From: Pseudobacillus lumedeiriae
GTDB lineage: Bacteria > Bacillota > Bacilli > Bacillales > Domibacillaceae
DNA length: 46,130 bases
Direction: 5' to 3'
Assembly (NCBI RefSeq): GCF_044891285.1
Contig: NZ_JAUIYO010000020.1
Location: 1-46,130, forward strand
The notes under the pieces are model-generated. The model saw only the letters and a program-made list of their open reading frames with translations. It had not been told where the DNA came from and searched no databases. A program made the position numbers and the translations under genes. The stretch's first letter is position 1. Each line of letters begins with the position of its first letter. Positions 15,392-22,930 of this stretch are shown here, piece after piece.

Positions 15392-16720
15392 ATGAAAAAG
15401 ATTACAATCGTTGGAACAGGGCATGTTGGCTTGGTTACCGGTGTATGTTTCGCAGAAATCGGCCATCAAGTAACTTGCTATGATATAAACGCTGAAAGAA
15501 TAGAACAACTCCAAAAAGGGATTTGTCCATTTTTCGAACCCGAGTTGGACAGATTACTTGAAAGCAATCTGAATAAAGGAAGAGTCTCTTTTACAAATAA
15601 TGAACAAGAAGCCTTTCAACATGTCGAAATTATTTATGTAACTGTCGGGACGCCGCCGCTGGCAGATGGTTCCGTTGATCTTCAATATATAAAGGAAGCT
15701 GCCCGTATCATTGGAGAGAATATAACAAATGACTCCATTGTTGTGACAAAGAGTACGGTTCCAATTGGCACAAATAAACAAATAAAAGCTATAATTGAAT
15801 CATTTTTAAGTGAAGGAATAAAGGTAGATATCGTTTCAAATCCTGAATTTTTACGGGAAGGATCAGCTATTTACGATACGCTCCAGGCCGACCGTATCAT
15901 TATTGGGGCAGAATCAGCCATAGCGGCAAGGGTAGTAGAGGAAATCAACAAACCTTTTAATAGGCCCATTTTTAAAACTGATTTAAATAGTGCAGAAATG
16001 ATTAAATATGCTGCAAATGCCTTTTTAGCCGCTAAAATTAGTTTTATTAATGAAGTCGCCAATATTTGTGAAGAGGTGGAAGCAAATATAGAAGACGTCT
16101 CCTTCGGAATGGGGCTTGATTCCCGAATTGGAAATCACCATTTAAAAGCTGGAATTGGCTATGGAGGATCGTGTTTTCCAAAAGACATAAAGGCCCTTTT
16201 AGACATCGCCAGCCAACACCTTAAATCGTTCGATATGCTGAAAACGGTGATCGACGTTAACAATAAACAGCAACACCTGCTCATCGACAAAGCTATTCAA
16301 CAATACGGAAGTTTAAAAGGGAAAAACGTCGCCCTGCTCGGACTTGCCTTCAAGCCAAATACCGATGATATACGTGAGTCCAGCGCTATTACACTGGCCA
16401 GACATTTAATAGATGAGGGAGCCGTCATTACTGCCTACGACCCGAAAGCAATTGAAAAAACAAAACAAGTATTGGGCAATCAAATCCAATACGCTTCTAC
16501 GATAGAAAGTGCTCTTACAGAAAAAGAAATGGCCTTCATTGCTACAGACTGGGATGAAATCAAGGACTTTCAACTAGGAAGGTACGAAGAACTCATGAAG
16601 ACCCCTATTCTACTGGACGGCCGAAATTGCTACCCCCTTAAAGAAGTCAAAAACTACGGAATCGACTATATTTCAATAGGAAGACACGCCGTTTTAAAGG
16701 GTAATGCTTTTGATAGATAG
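15392..16720 (+). CDS. ugd: UDP-glucose 6-dehydrogenase
   Basis: Cytoplasmic enzyme that oxidises UDP-glucose twice to UDP-glucuronate with NAD. The N-terminal NAD site GTGHVG is at residues 8-13. The central segment VSNPEFLREGSAI and the catalytic Cys261 in GIGYGGSCFPKD are intact, and the C-terminal domain has LLGLAFKPNTDDIRESSA. At 442 residues it has normal length. I chose ATG 15392, where the Rossmann strand MKKITIVG begins, with AAAGGGA upstream. Earlier in-frame starts add an unlikely extension. Single gene, divergent from the lipoprotein. It probably supplies UDP-glucuronate to the epimerase/glycosyltransferase operon. Confidence 0.92.
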   Translation: MKKITIVGTGHVGLVTGVCFAEIGHQVTCYDINAERIEQLQKGICPFFEPELDRLLESNLNKGRVSFTNNEQEAFQHVEIIYVTVGTPPLADGSVDLQYIKEAARIIGENITNDSIVVTKSTVPIGTNKQIKAIIESFLSEGIKVDIVSNPEFLREGSAIYDTLQADRIIIGAESAIAARVVEEINKPFNRPIFKTDLNSAEMIKYAANAFLAAKISFINEVANICEEVEANIEDVSFGMGLDSRIGNHHLKAGIGYGGSCFPKDIKALLDIASQHLKSFDMLKTVIDVNNKQQHLLIDKAIQQYGSLKGKNVALLGLAFKPNTDDIRESSAITLARHLIDEGAVITAYDPKAIEKTKQVLGNQIQYASTIESALTEKEMAFIATDWDEIKDFQLGRYEELMKTPILLDGRNCYPLKEVKNYGIDYISIGRHAVLKGNAFDR

Positions 16721-16780
16721 GCTATGTTAATGACTATTGTTGATTGGAGTGGAAATCAACAAGGGAGTTTAACAAACCCT
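16720..16780 (+). repeat. Dispersed intergenic repeat, copy 3 (minimal, abuts ugd stop)
   Basis: GGCTATGTTAATGACTATTG, GTTGATTGGAGTGGAAATCAAC, then GGGAGTTTAACAAACCC. Only the two terminal halves remain; the whole interior is gone. Its first G is the last base of the ugd stop codon. Confidence 0.8.
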
Positions 16781-16786
16781 ATAGAT

Positions 16787-16835
16787 AAAAAACACGAGCG
16801 AAAACTGAATGGAACGTCCAGTTTTCGCTCATGTC
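16787..16835 (-). terminator. Terminator of the glutaminase operon
   Basis: GAGCGAAAACTG and CAGTTTTCGCTC form a perfect 12-bp stem. On the minus strand it is followed by GTGTTTTTTATC. The T-run is only on this side, so it serves the operon at 16911-20721 and lies just past the convergent ugd gene. Confidence 0.8.
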
Positions 16836-16910
16836 GATGTACAACTTTATTTTGTGAATGATAAAAGTACGTGCTTGTTTCTCGCACAATTCCCTTTAAA
16901 ATGAATAGCA

Positions 16911-17918
16911 TTAGAAAATATTTAAATCCCATTCCCTCGCTATATGTTTTAACAGCATACTCCCCGCTACACTATTTCCGTATTCATCTATTGCCGGACT
17001 ATAAATTCCAATTCCGCACCCATCCGGAAATGGGGATTTCTTAGAACCGGCGTGTGCTGGAACAGCGGCCATAATTCCTCCAGACACTCCACTTTTAGCC
17101 GGTAATCCGATAAAAGCTGCGAATTTACCAGAAGCGTTATACATACCGCATGTCACCATTAATGCTTTCGTTAACTTGGCCACTTCTTTCGGAAAGATTT
17201 GTTCCTTTCGAATCGGATGAAATCCATCATAAGCTAAGATTAACCCGATCATAGCTACATCTTGTGTATTTACTTCAATAGAACATTGCTTTAAATAGAC
17301 CTCTAAAGCTTCTTCTACTGTGCATTCTAGAAATCCCGTCTCTTTCAAATAATAAGCCAAGGCTCGATTTCGATGGGCTGTTCGCCATTCCGACTGAAAC
17401 ACTTCCTCATTGATAGACGGGCGTTTTCCCACCATTTTTTCGATTAATGTTAAGAACGATTCTATTTTTGTTAGTGGTGCTCTTCCTCCAAGTAAAGAAG
17501 CTACGGTGAGAGCACCGGCATTGATCATAGGATTAAAAGGTCTTCCTGGCTTATGCACTTCTAAACGGATAATCGAATTAAAAGCGTCTCCAGTAGGTTC
17601 GACATCTACCCTATCTAAGACGTAGGGAGTACCAAAGTCCAAACAAGCAGCTATAAAACCAATCACTTTCGAAATACTTTGTAAGGTGAAAGAGGCTTCA
17701 CACTCCCCGGACTTCAAGACCACTCCATCTGGACCTGCCATCGCAATACCTAATTGTGATGGATTGGCCATTGCTAAGGCAGGAATATAGGCAGCACATC
17801 GACCTTCCATGGCATACGAGCGGTAATGCTCCACCCATTTATCTAAGTGGACAAGGTCCCTGTGCTTTTCATAAATTTTATCTTGATCAAATGGGACTAT
17901 CTCTTTTACTACAGCCAT
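16911..17918 (-). CDS. glsA: Glutaminase
   Basis: Cytoplasmic serine-dependent glutaminase, glutamine to glutamate and ammonia. The catalytic Ser-x-x-Lys reads LQSISKVIG; other family marks are RPFNPMINAGAL, FNSIIRLE, the MYNASGKFA region and LPAKSGVSGGIMA. The 335-residue version begins MAVVKEIVPFDQ at 17918. The open frame continues upstream, but that extension is not family-like. Last gene of an operon with an AbgB-like amidohydrolase and an MFS carrier (85 bases from the amidohydrolase gene). In that setting it may deamidate glutamine released from an imported conjugate. Confidence 0.93.
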   Translation of the reverse strand: MAVVKEIVPFDQDKIYEKHRDLVHLDKWVEHYRSYAMEGRCAAYIPALAMANPSQLGIAMAGPDGVVLKSGECEASFTLQSISKVIGFIAACLDFGTPYVLDRVDVEPTGDAFNSIIRLEVHKPGRPFNPMINAGALTVASLLGGRAPLTKIESFLTLIEKMVGKRPSINEEVFQSEWRTAHRNRALAYYLKETGFLECTVEEALEVYLKQCSIEVNTQDVAMIGLILAYDGFHPIRKEQIFPKEVAKLTKALMVTCGMYNASGKFAAFIGLPAKSGVSGGIMAAVPAHAGSKKSPFPDGCGIGIYSPAIDEYGNSVAGSMLLKHIAREWDLNIF

Positions 17919-18003
17919 GTTCCATCTTTCCTTTCTACAGAAGCAAAATAAAAGATGAGAATGAAGTAAATTCTCATCATCAACCAACTTTATGAACGTA
18001 CGA

Positions 18004-19431
18004 TTATACGTGTACCTCTTTTCGAGGCGGCACCACATTTTCAGGAATTAGAGAAACATATGGTTCCCCTTCTAAGCGTTCTTTCCATTCTCTCTTCGCC
18101 TTTTCTATAATATCTGTACTTTCCATCGCATCAATAGCGGTACAAGCGATCACTTTCCCTGCTTGAAGCATGCCTTTGTGGGCGATAGGCATGGCCCCTT
18201 GCGACACTACTTGCCAAGTATGAAAAGGAGTGCCAAGTGCCCAACACGCTGTTAAGCATTGCATCGTTGGAACAAACCAACTAACATCACCAACATCAGT
18301 AGACCCCGATAATGCAGTCTCATCACCAAGAGGCGGAATGACATCCACAATGTCTTTATCTTTTAATTTCTTCGATGTTTCTTTATCCAAGCCTGCTAAA
18401 GAAGCATCAACGTCTTCTTGAGAAAGAGTGGCCCGGATTTCTTTAGCGAACTGCTGGTCAAACTCATCGTAAAAAGGAACACCGACAGCAGTTAAATTTT
18501 TATGCATCACACCTGCTAATGTTGTATTCGGTATTAAGTTGGAAGCAGTGCCTTCAAATACGGCTTCCACGGTTGTTCCAGTCATCAAGGCTGCTCCTTT
18601 AGCAATATTGTGTACACGTTCGTATAGATCCTTTACTTGCTGCTTTTTCGGCGCGCGGATTAAATAGACAACTTCCGCATGAGGTTGTACAACATTCGGT
18701 GAAGCCCCGCCTGTATCAGTAATCGCATAATGCACTCTCGCTTCGGGAATCATATGCTCTCTTAAATAATTAACACCAACGTTCATTAATTCCACTGCAT
18801 CTAATGCACTGCGGCCTAAGTGAGGGGCAACGGCAGCATGCGCGCTCTTCCCATTAAATTTAAAAGTCACAGAGTAGTTTGCAAGAGTACTGACATTCCA
18901 AATAGCAGGTACCGTGGACGGATGCCAGGAAAGCGCCAGGTCGACATCATCAAACAATCCCGCACGGGCCATAAACGCTTTTCCAGAGCCACTTTCTTCA
19001 GCCGGACAGCCATAATAACGAACTGTCCCCTGCAAACCTGTTTGCTCCATGTAATCTTTAATAGCAACGGCAGCGGCAAAAGCACCGGCTCCCAGCAAAT
19101 TATGACCGCATCCATGCCCATGGCCGCCTGCAGCAACTGGCTCATGTTCAGCAAAGCCTTTTTTCTGGCTTAGCCCTGTTAAAGCATCGAATTCACCCAA
19201 AATAGCGACTACTGGTTTACCAATTCCGTAACTCCCAATAAATCCTGTTCGGAGTCCGGCCACCTCTCTCTCAACGTGAAATCCTTCACCTTCCAACGCT
19301 TCACTTAAATACTTGGAGGATTGGTGTTCTTCGAAGCAGATTTCTGGACAATCCCAAATTTTATCACTTAGCTCAATAATCTTATCTCTTTTTTGTTCGA
19401 TAAGATCCGAAATGAGTGTTTGCAATTCCAT
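18004..19431 (-). CDS. M20 amidohydrolase, AbgB-like
   Basis: Cytoplasmic metallo-amidohydrolase of 475 residues, the length and style of AbgB, a subunit of p-aminobenzoyl-glutamate hydrolase. The metal-site regions are GGHGHGCGHNLLGAG and CPAEESGSGKAFM; the dimerisation domain has NGKSAHAAVAPHLGRSALDAVEL; the C-terminal part has SGSTDVGDVSW and GTPFHTWQVVSQG. The family removes an acyl or aroyl group from an amino acid, often glutamate. The ATG at 19431 is preferred over a TTG at 19437 because GGGGAG is then 8 bases upstream. No AbgA partner gene adjoins. Middle gene of the MFS-amidohydrolase-glutaminase operon. Confidence 0.85.
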   Translation of the reverse strand: MELQTLISDLIEQKRDKIIELSDKIWDCPEICFEEHQSSKYLSEALEGEGFHVEREVAGLRTGFIGSYGIGKPVVAILGEFDALTGLSQKKGFAEHEPVAAGGHGHGCGHNLLGAGAFAAAVAIKDYMEQTGLQGTVRYYGCPAEESGSGKAFMARAGLFDDVDLALSWHPSTVPAIWNVSTLANYSVTFKFNGKSAHAAVAPHLGRSALDAVELMNVGVNYLREHMIPEARVHYAITDTGGASPNVVQPHAEVVYLIRAPKKQQVKDLYERVHNIAKGAALMTGTTVEAVFEGTASNLIPNTTLAGVMHKNLTAVGVPFYDEFDQQFAKEIRATLSQEDVDASLAGLDKETSKKLKDKDIVDVIPPLGDETALSGSTDVGDVSWFVPTMQCLTACWALGTPFHTWQVVSQGAMPIAHKGMLQAGKVIACTAIDAMESTDIIEKAKREWKERLEGEPYVSLIPENVVPPRKEVHV

Positions 19432-19476
19432 AAACAAATCTCCCCTCTACTTTTAAGCAAAAAACGTTTTTATTGA

Positions 19477-20721
19477 TCATACCTCTAATGCGCTGGCTTC
19501 TTCCCTATTTTGTTTGAGCAGATCTCCTTTTTTATCATTTAAGGTTAAAAGTGCTCCAATACAGACAATAGAGAATCCTATTAACATCCAAAAAGCAGCA
19601 TCAAATGAACCATTAAACGCATCGACAATAAATCCAATCGCCATTGGCGTGATAAAACCAGCCAATTGACCACCAGTATTTGCAATTCCCATGGCTGTAC
19701 CAGTAACTGAAGACGGCAATTGTTTCAGCACGATTGCCGGCAGTAGTGTCAAAACGAAGGAAATGAATAGATTAATGATCGTTTGATACGTAATAAAAGA
19801 CGGCACACTTGAAGCCGTAAACATGAGATACAACAAAATCCCGGTACATAAACAAGCAAAGCTTCCTGCCAATCTTTCCCGGCCTTTTGGCAGCTTATCG
19901 ATTATATAACCACTTAAATAGATCCCTGCTAACATTGTTACTCCTGGAATAGTCTGAATCCAGCCGAGTGAAATTAAATCAAGACCGCGATTTTTAACTA
20001 AATAGGTCGGTAACCATGCTGCAAGTCCCCAGTTGACTGCATAAATACTAAAATAGGCAATAACCAAATTCCATATCATTGGCGTTTTAATCAACGAACT
20101 AAAAATCCCCTTTTGATTCGGAACAGCGGTGTGAGCGATTTCCTCCTCTGGGTTGCTTTCTGGAAGTTTAATGAAGTACCAGTAAAAGGCTGCAATAACA
20201 GCACCTGCGACTCCTAATATGATAAACATAGTACGCCAGCCTATCGTCGTAAGCATCCAAGCAGATGCGATCGGGATAATAAGCGCCACAATCCCGCCTG
20301 ATGACAGCATGACTGACATCGCTCGAGCCCGTTCATCTTTAGGATACGTAAGCGATATGATTTTAGAGCTGGCAGGCTGAAAGCCACCTTCCCCGATACC
20401 AAATAGAAAACGGATCATAACCATAGAGACCAGGGACCAAGCAGCACCAGTCAATCCTGTAAAGATCGACCACAAAACAACTGCGGCAATGAGAACTTTC
20501 CTAGGTCCAAATCGGTCCGCCAGCCACCCTCCAGGCATTTGCATAATGGCATATCCGGCGAAAAAACTACTGAGTAAGAGTCCAGTAGAGGATGGGCTCA
20601 AATGTAAATCTTCCGTAATGGACAAAACGGCATAGTTCATAATATAACGATCTAGATTGCCTAAAGTCCATCCTAGAAAAAGTAAAGCTAGAATCCAATT
20701 TCTTGTGCGTATTGATGTCAT
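19477..20721 (-). CDS. MFS transporter, anion:cation symporter (ACS) type
   Basis: A 12-helix major facilitator of 414 residues. The first loop has GGWLADRFGPRKVL (MFS motif A) and helix 4 has RFLFGIGEGGFQPASSKIIS, typical of ACS carriers for organic anions (hexuronates, glucarate, phthalate and the like). An inner loop of ~25 residues separates the halves. GGGGGAA precedes the ATG. First gene of the operon with the AbgB-like amidohydrolase and glutaminase, so its substrate is probably an acylated amino acid anion. That is inferred from the neighbours. Confidence 0.85.
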   Translation of the reverse strand: MTSIRTRNWILALLFLGWTLGNLDRYIMNYAVLSITEDLHLSPSSTGLLLSSFFAGYAIMQMPGGWLADRFGPRKVLIAAVVLWSIFTGLTGAAWSLVSMVMIRFLFGIGEGGFQPASSKIISLTYPKDERARAMSVMLSSGGIVALIIPIASAWMLTTIGWRTMFIILGVAGAVIAAFYWYFIKLPESNPEEEIAHTAVPNQKGIFSSLIKTPMIWNLVIAYFSIYAVNWGLAAWLPTYLVKNRGLDLISLGWIQTIPGVTMLAGIYLSGYIIDKLPKGRERLAGSFACLCTGILLYLMFTASSVPSFITYQTIINLFISFVLTLLPAIVLKQLPSSVTGTAMGIANTGGQLAGFITPMAIGFIVDAFNGSFDAAFWMLIGFSIVCIGALLTLNDKKGDLLKQNREEASALEV

Positions 20722-20832
20722 ATTGTCTAATTCCCCCTATGTTAAATAAGTAGTTTATGTGGATGTTGAAAATGAAACGCACTTTCGGATTCGATAATCA
20801 GAAAAAGTTAAAGTTATTTTTGAAAATATTTT

Positions 20833-20846
20833 TAGAAGCGCTTTCA
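20833..20846 (-). promoter_or_regulatory. cre-like CcpA site
   Basis: On the minus strand TGAAAGCGCTTCTA matches 12 of 14 cre positions, with the core GAAAGCGCTTC a perfect palindrome. It lies 112 bases upstream of the MFS start codon, which suggests catabolite repression of the operon. Confidence 0.55.
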
Positions 20847-21087
20847 TTTTTAACATCTAGGCTTCTGAATTCCCAGGGCAGCAAAAACATGTGAATCACG
20901 GGAGATTTCGGGAATTGCTAAAATTCATGCTTTTGTGTGAAAAGACTATTCATTATATTCATGTCATGTATCTACTCGATTCAATCTGCCCATTCTTAAA
21001 TGAATTAAACGATTAACGGAGCTCGCTGAATCCTATGATTCCCCCTTTATCAACAGAAGAGAAGGTAGTTCTTTTCCTTTTGCGAAT

Positions 21088-21110
21088 ATATAACGAAAAT
21101 TTCGTTATAT
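21088..21110. promoter_or_regulatory. Perfect 11-1-11 palindrome, candidate operator
   Basis: ATATAACGAAA-A-TTTCGTTATAT. It lies between the regulator gene (21195-22496) and the operon it is likely to control. The size and symmetry suit a dimeric regulator. Confidence 0.55.
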
Positions 21111-21168
21111 GTATTTTATGCAATATTACGGCTCATTTCAATGGTTTTTTTCTTCCAAAAAACAAAAA

Positions 21169-21201
21169 AAAATAAGCATTCAACATTTGAATGCTTATTT
21201 C
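21169..21201 (-). terminator. Terminator overlapping the stop of the regulator gene
   Basis: On the minus strand AAATAAGCATTC pairs with GAATGCTTATTT, followed by TTTTTTG. The TAA stop codon of the regulator lies within the 5' arm. Confidence 0.85.
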
Positions 21202-22496
21202 AACCGATAAACTTTAATGGGTCTTCCTCGGGTGTGATGTGACTCTTCACCAATATTCTCTGCTAAATCTACGTTACACAAATCAGCTACAATTCTCTGA
21301 GCATTTCGTTCACTCATCTGGAGATGTGCAGCCAAATCCTTCGTCGTAAAATCGTTCCAACCCATTTTTTGCATCAAAGCGTCTATTTTCTTAAACGTTT
21401 TTACACTGATGTTTCCTTTCTTTAATTTCTCTAAAAAATCTTTGTTATCTGTACGATAGGAATAAGTCAGCTCTTCCTCCTGTCCTGCTGACTCAATGAC
21501 CATTCCATCATCCTGAACAATGACAATCCCTGGCTCCGCTTTTTCCTTCGACTGTCGAAGAGCACGATGAGCATTTACTTCTGCAGAGAATACCGTTTGC
21601 CCAAAACCAATTCCTACGGCAACAGCTGTATCTGCTTCAAGTGACAAGTATTGGGCTTTTTCCTTGAATGTCTGAATCTCCCGTTCAATAGCACCCCGAG
21701 AACTGAAAACTGTATATCGTCCGTTTCCTTCCTCAAAGAGAGATCCATCTAATTTCTCGCAAAGCTGAATGAGTGTTTCCTTCATCCTAAGCTCTAAATA
21801 TTGGATCTGATAAGTTTGCTTCATCCTTTCTTTAATAGAGTCAAAATCCTTCACCTCAATCATTCCCACACCGATCTGGGTATCTTTATAGTAAGAAGTC
21901 TTTATCTTTTCGAAAAAAATCCTTATCGTTTGAAAAATTTCAATACGAGTAGGCGACATCCAATACGAGGGAACACCAGCTTTTTTTAAAGCTTCATTGA
22001 CAGTTGGATAACACGTTAAAGCACCATCTATCTTTTTTTGTTTCCACAAATCAAAGTGAAATTCAAACATTTCCTTAGGATCAATATCAACATCAAAAGT
22101 TTTCACATGAAGATCTTTTACCTTCTTTTTCAACTGCTGCAATCCTTCTCCTTCCGCTACATTCGTAGGCGGAAACATGTCGATGCTTATCCTATCTAAT
22201 AACTTCCCTTGAGAATATACCAGCTCCATGAAGCCTTTATAGATACTGGATTCCGTTGAGTATATATAAACCAGGTTTTCATCTGAAGATAATGTTTTTT
22301 TTGCAACCCTATACGGGATGTATCCCGAAAAGAGCCAGAAATCGACTTGATGATCATGTTCTAAGACAATTTTCTCTACTTCCTTTGTCTCTGTATAGGA
22401 GTAAGGTATAAACTCCATTTCTTGTTCAATTTCATTAGCTAATTCAAGAATTCGCTTTACTGACAAACTTGGGCCGACAACGCCGATTCTATACAT
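21195..22496 (-). CDS. Three-domain transcriptional regulator: sensor-like domain, GGDEF/cyclase-like domain, winged helix
   Basis: A 433-residue soluble protein that I cannot assign to a named family. Residues 1-~200 alternate strands and helices (MYRIGVVGPSLSVKRILELA...VDFWLFSGYIPYRV...KIDGALTCYP) like a PrpR-N or binding-protein-like sensor. Residues ~205-320 (QIGVGMIEVKDFDSIKERM...LFEEGNGRYTVFSSRG...VAVGIGFGQTVFSAEVNAHRAL) have the look of a degenerate GGDEF or GTP-cyclohydrolase-III-like nucleotide domain. The end (~350-433) is a winged helix (FTTKDLAAHLQMSERNAQRIV) with a TRGRPIKVYRL wing. It has its own terminator. It probably controls the operon downstream at 16911-20721. Confidence 0.6.
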   Translation of the reverse strand: MYRIGVVGPSLSVKRILELANEIEQEMEFIPYSYTETKEVEKIVLEHDHQVDFWLFSGYIPYRVAKKTLSSDENLVYIYSTESSIYKGFMELVYSQGKLLDRISIDMFPPTNVAEGEGLQQLKKKVKDLHVKTFDVDIDPKEMFEFHFDLWKQKKIDGALTCYPTVNEALKKAGVPSYWMSPTRIEIFQTIRIFFEKIKTSYYKDTQIGVGMIEVKDFDSIKERMKQTYQIQYLELRMKETLIQLCEKLDGSLFEEGNGRYTVFSSRGAIEREIQTFKEKAQYLSLEADTAVAVGIGFGQTVFSAEVNAHRALRQSKEKAEPGIVIVQDDGMVIESAGQEEELTYSYRTDNKDFLEKLKKGNISVKTFKKIDALMQKMGWNDFTTKDLAAHLQMSERNAQRIVADLCNVDLAENIGEESHHTRGRPIKVYRLK

Positions 22497-22928
22497 TTTC
22501 TATTCCTGCTTTCTAGATACTTATATTAGAATATATTAACGCTAGCTTCTAAGTAAATCCATTTCTTTACCAGTTAATCTAATATTTCTATCTTCATTGA
22601 TCGACATCACCTTTGTCAAAATAAAACACACACGTTCAATTACTTTAATTGTAATCGTTAACGTGTACTTCGGAGAATTATAGGGCAGCTTCCATGTTTG
22701 CGCTTTTGACTTCATTATTCATTTTTTCCCAGATGGGTTACATATATGGATGTATCAGACGGAAATATTAAAAAGTAATCGAATAAAGCAAATGTTAAAT
22801 TGGAAAAGGCTGCCTTGACCGTTGAAAATATTCTTGCTATCCTAAGTCCATTATTAGGAAGGCCGCATTTACATTTGGTCCTCCAAACCAATAGGCTCAC
22901 ACTCTCCCTGATCATTGGAGGTTTTTTT
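22497..22928. other. Divergent intergenic region between the regulator and the YibE/F pair
   Basis: No gene is supported. It contains the upstream region of the regulator (AT-rich, no clear promoter) and, near the YibE/F gene, a terminator-like hairpin whose 3' arm holds the ribosome binding site (22880-22921). A short palindrome CAATTA-CTT-TAATTG lies near 22635. Confidence 0.45.
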
Positions 22929-22930
22929 TT
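22880..22930 (+). promoter_or_regulatory. Terminator-like hairpin containing the ribosome binding site of the YibE/F operon
   Basis: CCTCCAA (22880-22886) pairs with TTGGAGG (22915-22921), which is followed by nine T. The GGAGG of the 3' arm is also the ribosome binding site for the TTG start at 22929. Folding would both hide this site and resemble an intrinsic terminator. Confidence 0.5.

Larger units (their letters stand above)
20722..21168. other. Long upstream region of the MFS-amidohydrolase-glutaminase operon
   Basis: No gene is visible. It holds a cre-like site (20833-20846), a perfect 11-1-11 palindrome (21088-21110) and at the far end the terminator of the upstream regulator gene. 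A TATAAT-like -10 occurs at the complement of about 20951-20956, but no -35 at proper spacing supports it. The promoter is therefore not assigned. Confidence 0.5.
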
